From assembly GCA_012797725.1 (NCBI GenBank), contig JAAZON010000180.1, forward strand, positions 1 to 6,066: 6,066 nt of DNA, in the 5' to 3' direction. Below the pieces are notes generated by a model, which was given only the letters and a program-made list of their open reading frames with translations, was not told the DNA's origin and made no database searches. The translations under genes and the position numbers were made by a program. Below are positions 5,624-6,066 of this stretch, piece after piece; position 1 is the stretch's first letter, and each line of letters opens with the position of its first letter. This DNA comes from SAR324 cluster bacterium (GTDB taxonomy: Bacteria; Bdellovibrionota; UBA2361; JAAZON01).

Positions 5624-6066
5624 GGAATTTACTGGTTAAGCTTTTTGGAGCTTTGTTCATATTTTTAATTTTACTAGTTGCATCTTGTGGAGATTCGAAG
5701 TCTGGAGATGATGGACATTCTGGCGCTGTAGCTCCGGTGCGTGTATTCAAAGTCCAATCAAAGCAAGAGACTGTGACGGAGAAAGTGCCAGGCAATATAA
5801 GGTCAAAATTGCGTGCGAACATAGAAGCAAAAGTGCCAGGGCGTATTGAAAAAATGCTTGCGGTGGAAGGCAAGACTGTTAAGGAAGGCGACTTGCTGGC
5901 TGAGCTCGATGTAAAAGAGATTAAAGCAAAATTGGATCAGGCAATTGTGGTCAGAGAACAGGCCGAGAGAGATCTTAAAAGATCAAAAATGCTCCTAGAA
6001 AGGAAAGCAGGATCTCAGGCCGATTTCGAGAATATGAATGCAAAAGCACAAGTCTCAAGGGCTGCA
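5620..6066 (+). CDS. RND-type efflux membrane-fusion lipoprotein (HlyD/AcrA family), 3' truncated by window end
   Basis: Only the first 149 codons are present; the family is usually 350-400 aa. Residues 1-22 form a lipoprotein signal (a hydrophobic core ending LLVAS) with the lipobox Cys at 23, so the mature protein should be lipid-anchored in the periplasm. A Gly/Ser/Asp-rich linker at 24-36 follows. Residues about 40-60 are the entry strand of the membrane-proximal barrel (PVRVFKVQSKQETVTEKVPG). Residues 65-104 form the first half of the lipoyl domain with the hallmark AKVPGRIEKMLAVEGKTVKEGD. The alpha-hairpin begins at about 105 and continues past the end. In the complex it would link an inner-membrane RND pump to an outer-membrane channel; those genes probably follow outside the window. 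AGGGGAG at 5611-5617 is the ribosome site. Divergence from the ArsR-type gene suggests inducible expression. The substrate cannot be told. Confidence 0.92.
   Translation, partial: MRNLLVKLFGALFIFLILLVASCGDSKSGDDGHSGAVAPVRVFKVQSKQETVTEKVPGNIRSKLRANIEAKVPGRIEKMLAVEGKTVKEGDLLAELDVKEIKAKLDQAIVVREQAERDLKRSKMLLERKAGSQADFENMNAKAQVSRAA

Noticed and set aside
5541..5873. 110-aa minus-strand frame opposite the membrane-fusion gene
   Set aside because: It is antisense to a clear lipoprotein coding region and covers the promoter and operator; there is no sign of a real product.

Overview
The window looks like a stretch of chromosome from a Gram-negative bacterium. The clearest sign is the truncated gene at the right end: a lipoprotein membrane-fusion protein of the kind that partners RND efflux pumps, which need an outer membrane. 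Base composition is moderately AT-rich, with AT-rich intergenic DNA. I cannot name the phylum from the sequence. No rRNA, tRNA, CRISPR array, insertion sequence or phage gene was seen.

Layout, left to right. (1) 66-458 (+): a 130-aa soluble protein of unknown function. (2) 484-2424 (-): a 646-aa protein with five membrane segments and an extracytoplasmic sulfatase/alkaline-phosphatase-superfamily domain. (3) 2425-2680: a 256-bp divergent intergenic region holding a terminator-like hairpin and a run of ten G. (4) 2681-4387 (+): a second, only distantly similar membrane protein of the same superfamily, 568 aa. (5) 4451-5149 (-): a ComB-family (2-phosphosulfolactate phosphatase-like) protein. 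(6) 5164-5499 (-): an ArsR-family winged-helix regulator, 14 nt upstream of the comB-like gene and probably in one operon with it. (7) 5500-5619: a divergent control region with a 14-bp perfect palindrome lying between a good -35/-10 pair. (8) 5620 to the window end (+): the start of the membrane-fusion lipoprotein.

There are two apparent modules. In the left module, two membrane-anchored phosphatase/sulfatase-fold enzymes are divergently transcribed. Both carry Thr at the nucleophile position, as in LtaS and EptA, and not the Cys/Ser of formylglycine sulfatases. They are therefore more likely to move phospho-groups (phosphoethanolamine or phosphoglycerol) onto envelope glycans or lipids than to hydrolyse sulfate esters. 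In the right module, a Cys-rich ArsR repressor probably controls both its own operon (arsR-comB) and the divergent efflux system from the shared palindrome. The most interesting points are this regulator/ComB/efflux divergon, a 17-codon leader ORF overlapping the efflux gene start as ATGA, and the poly-G tract and misplaced hairpin between the two envelope enzymes.
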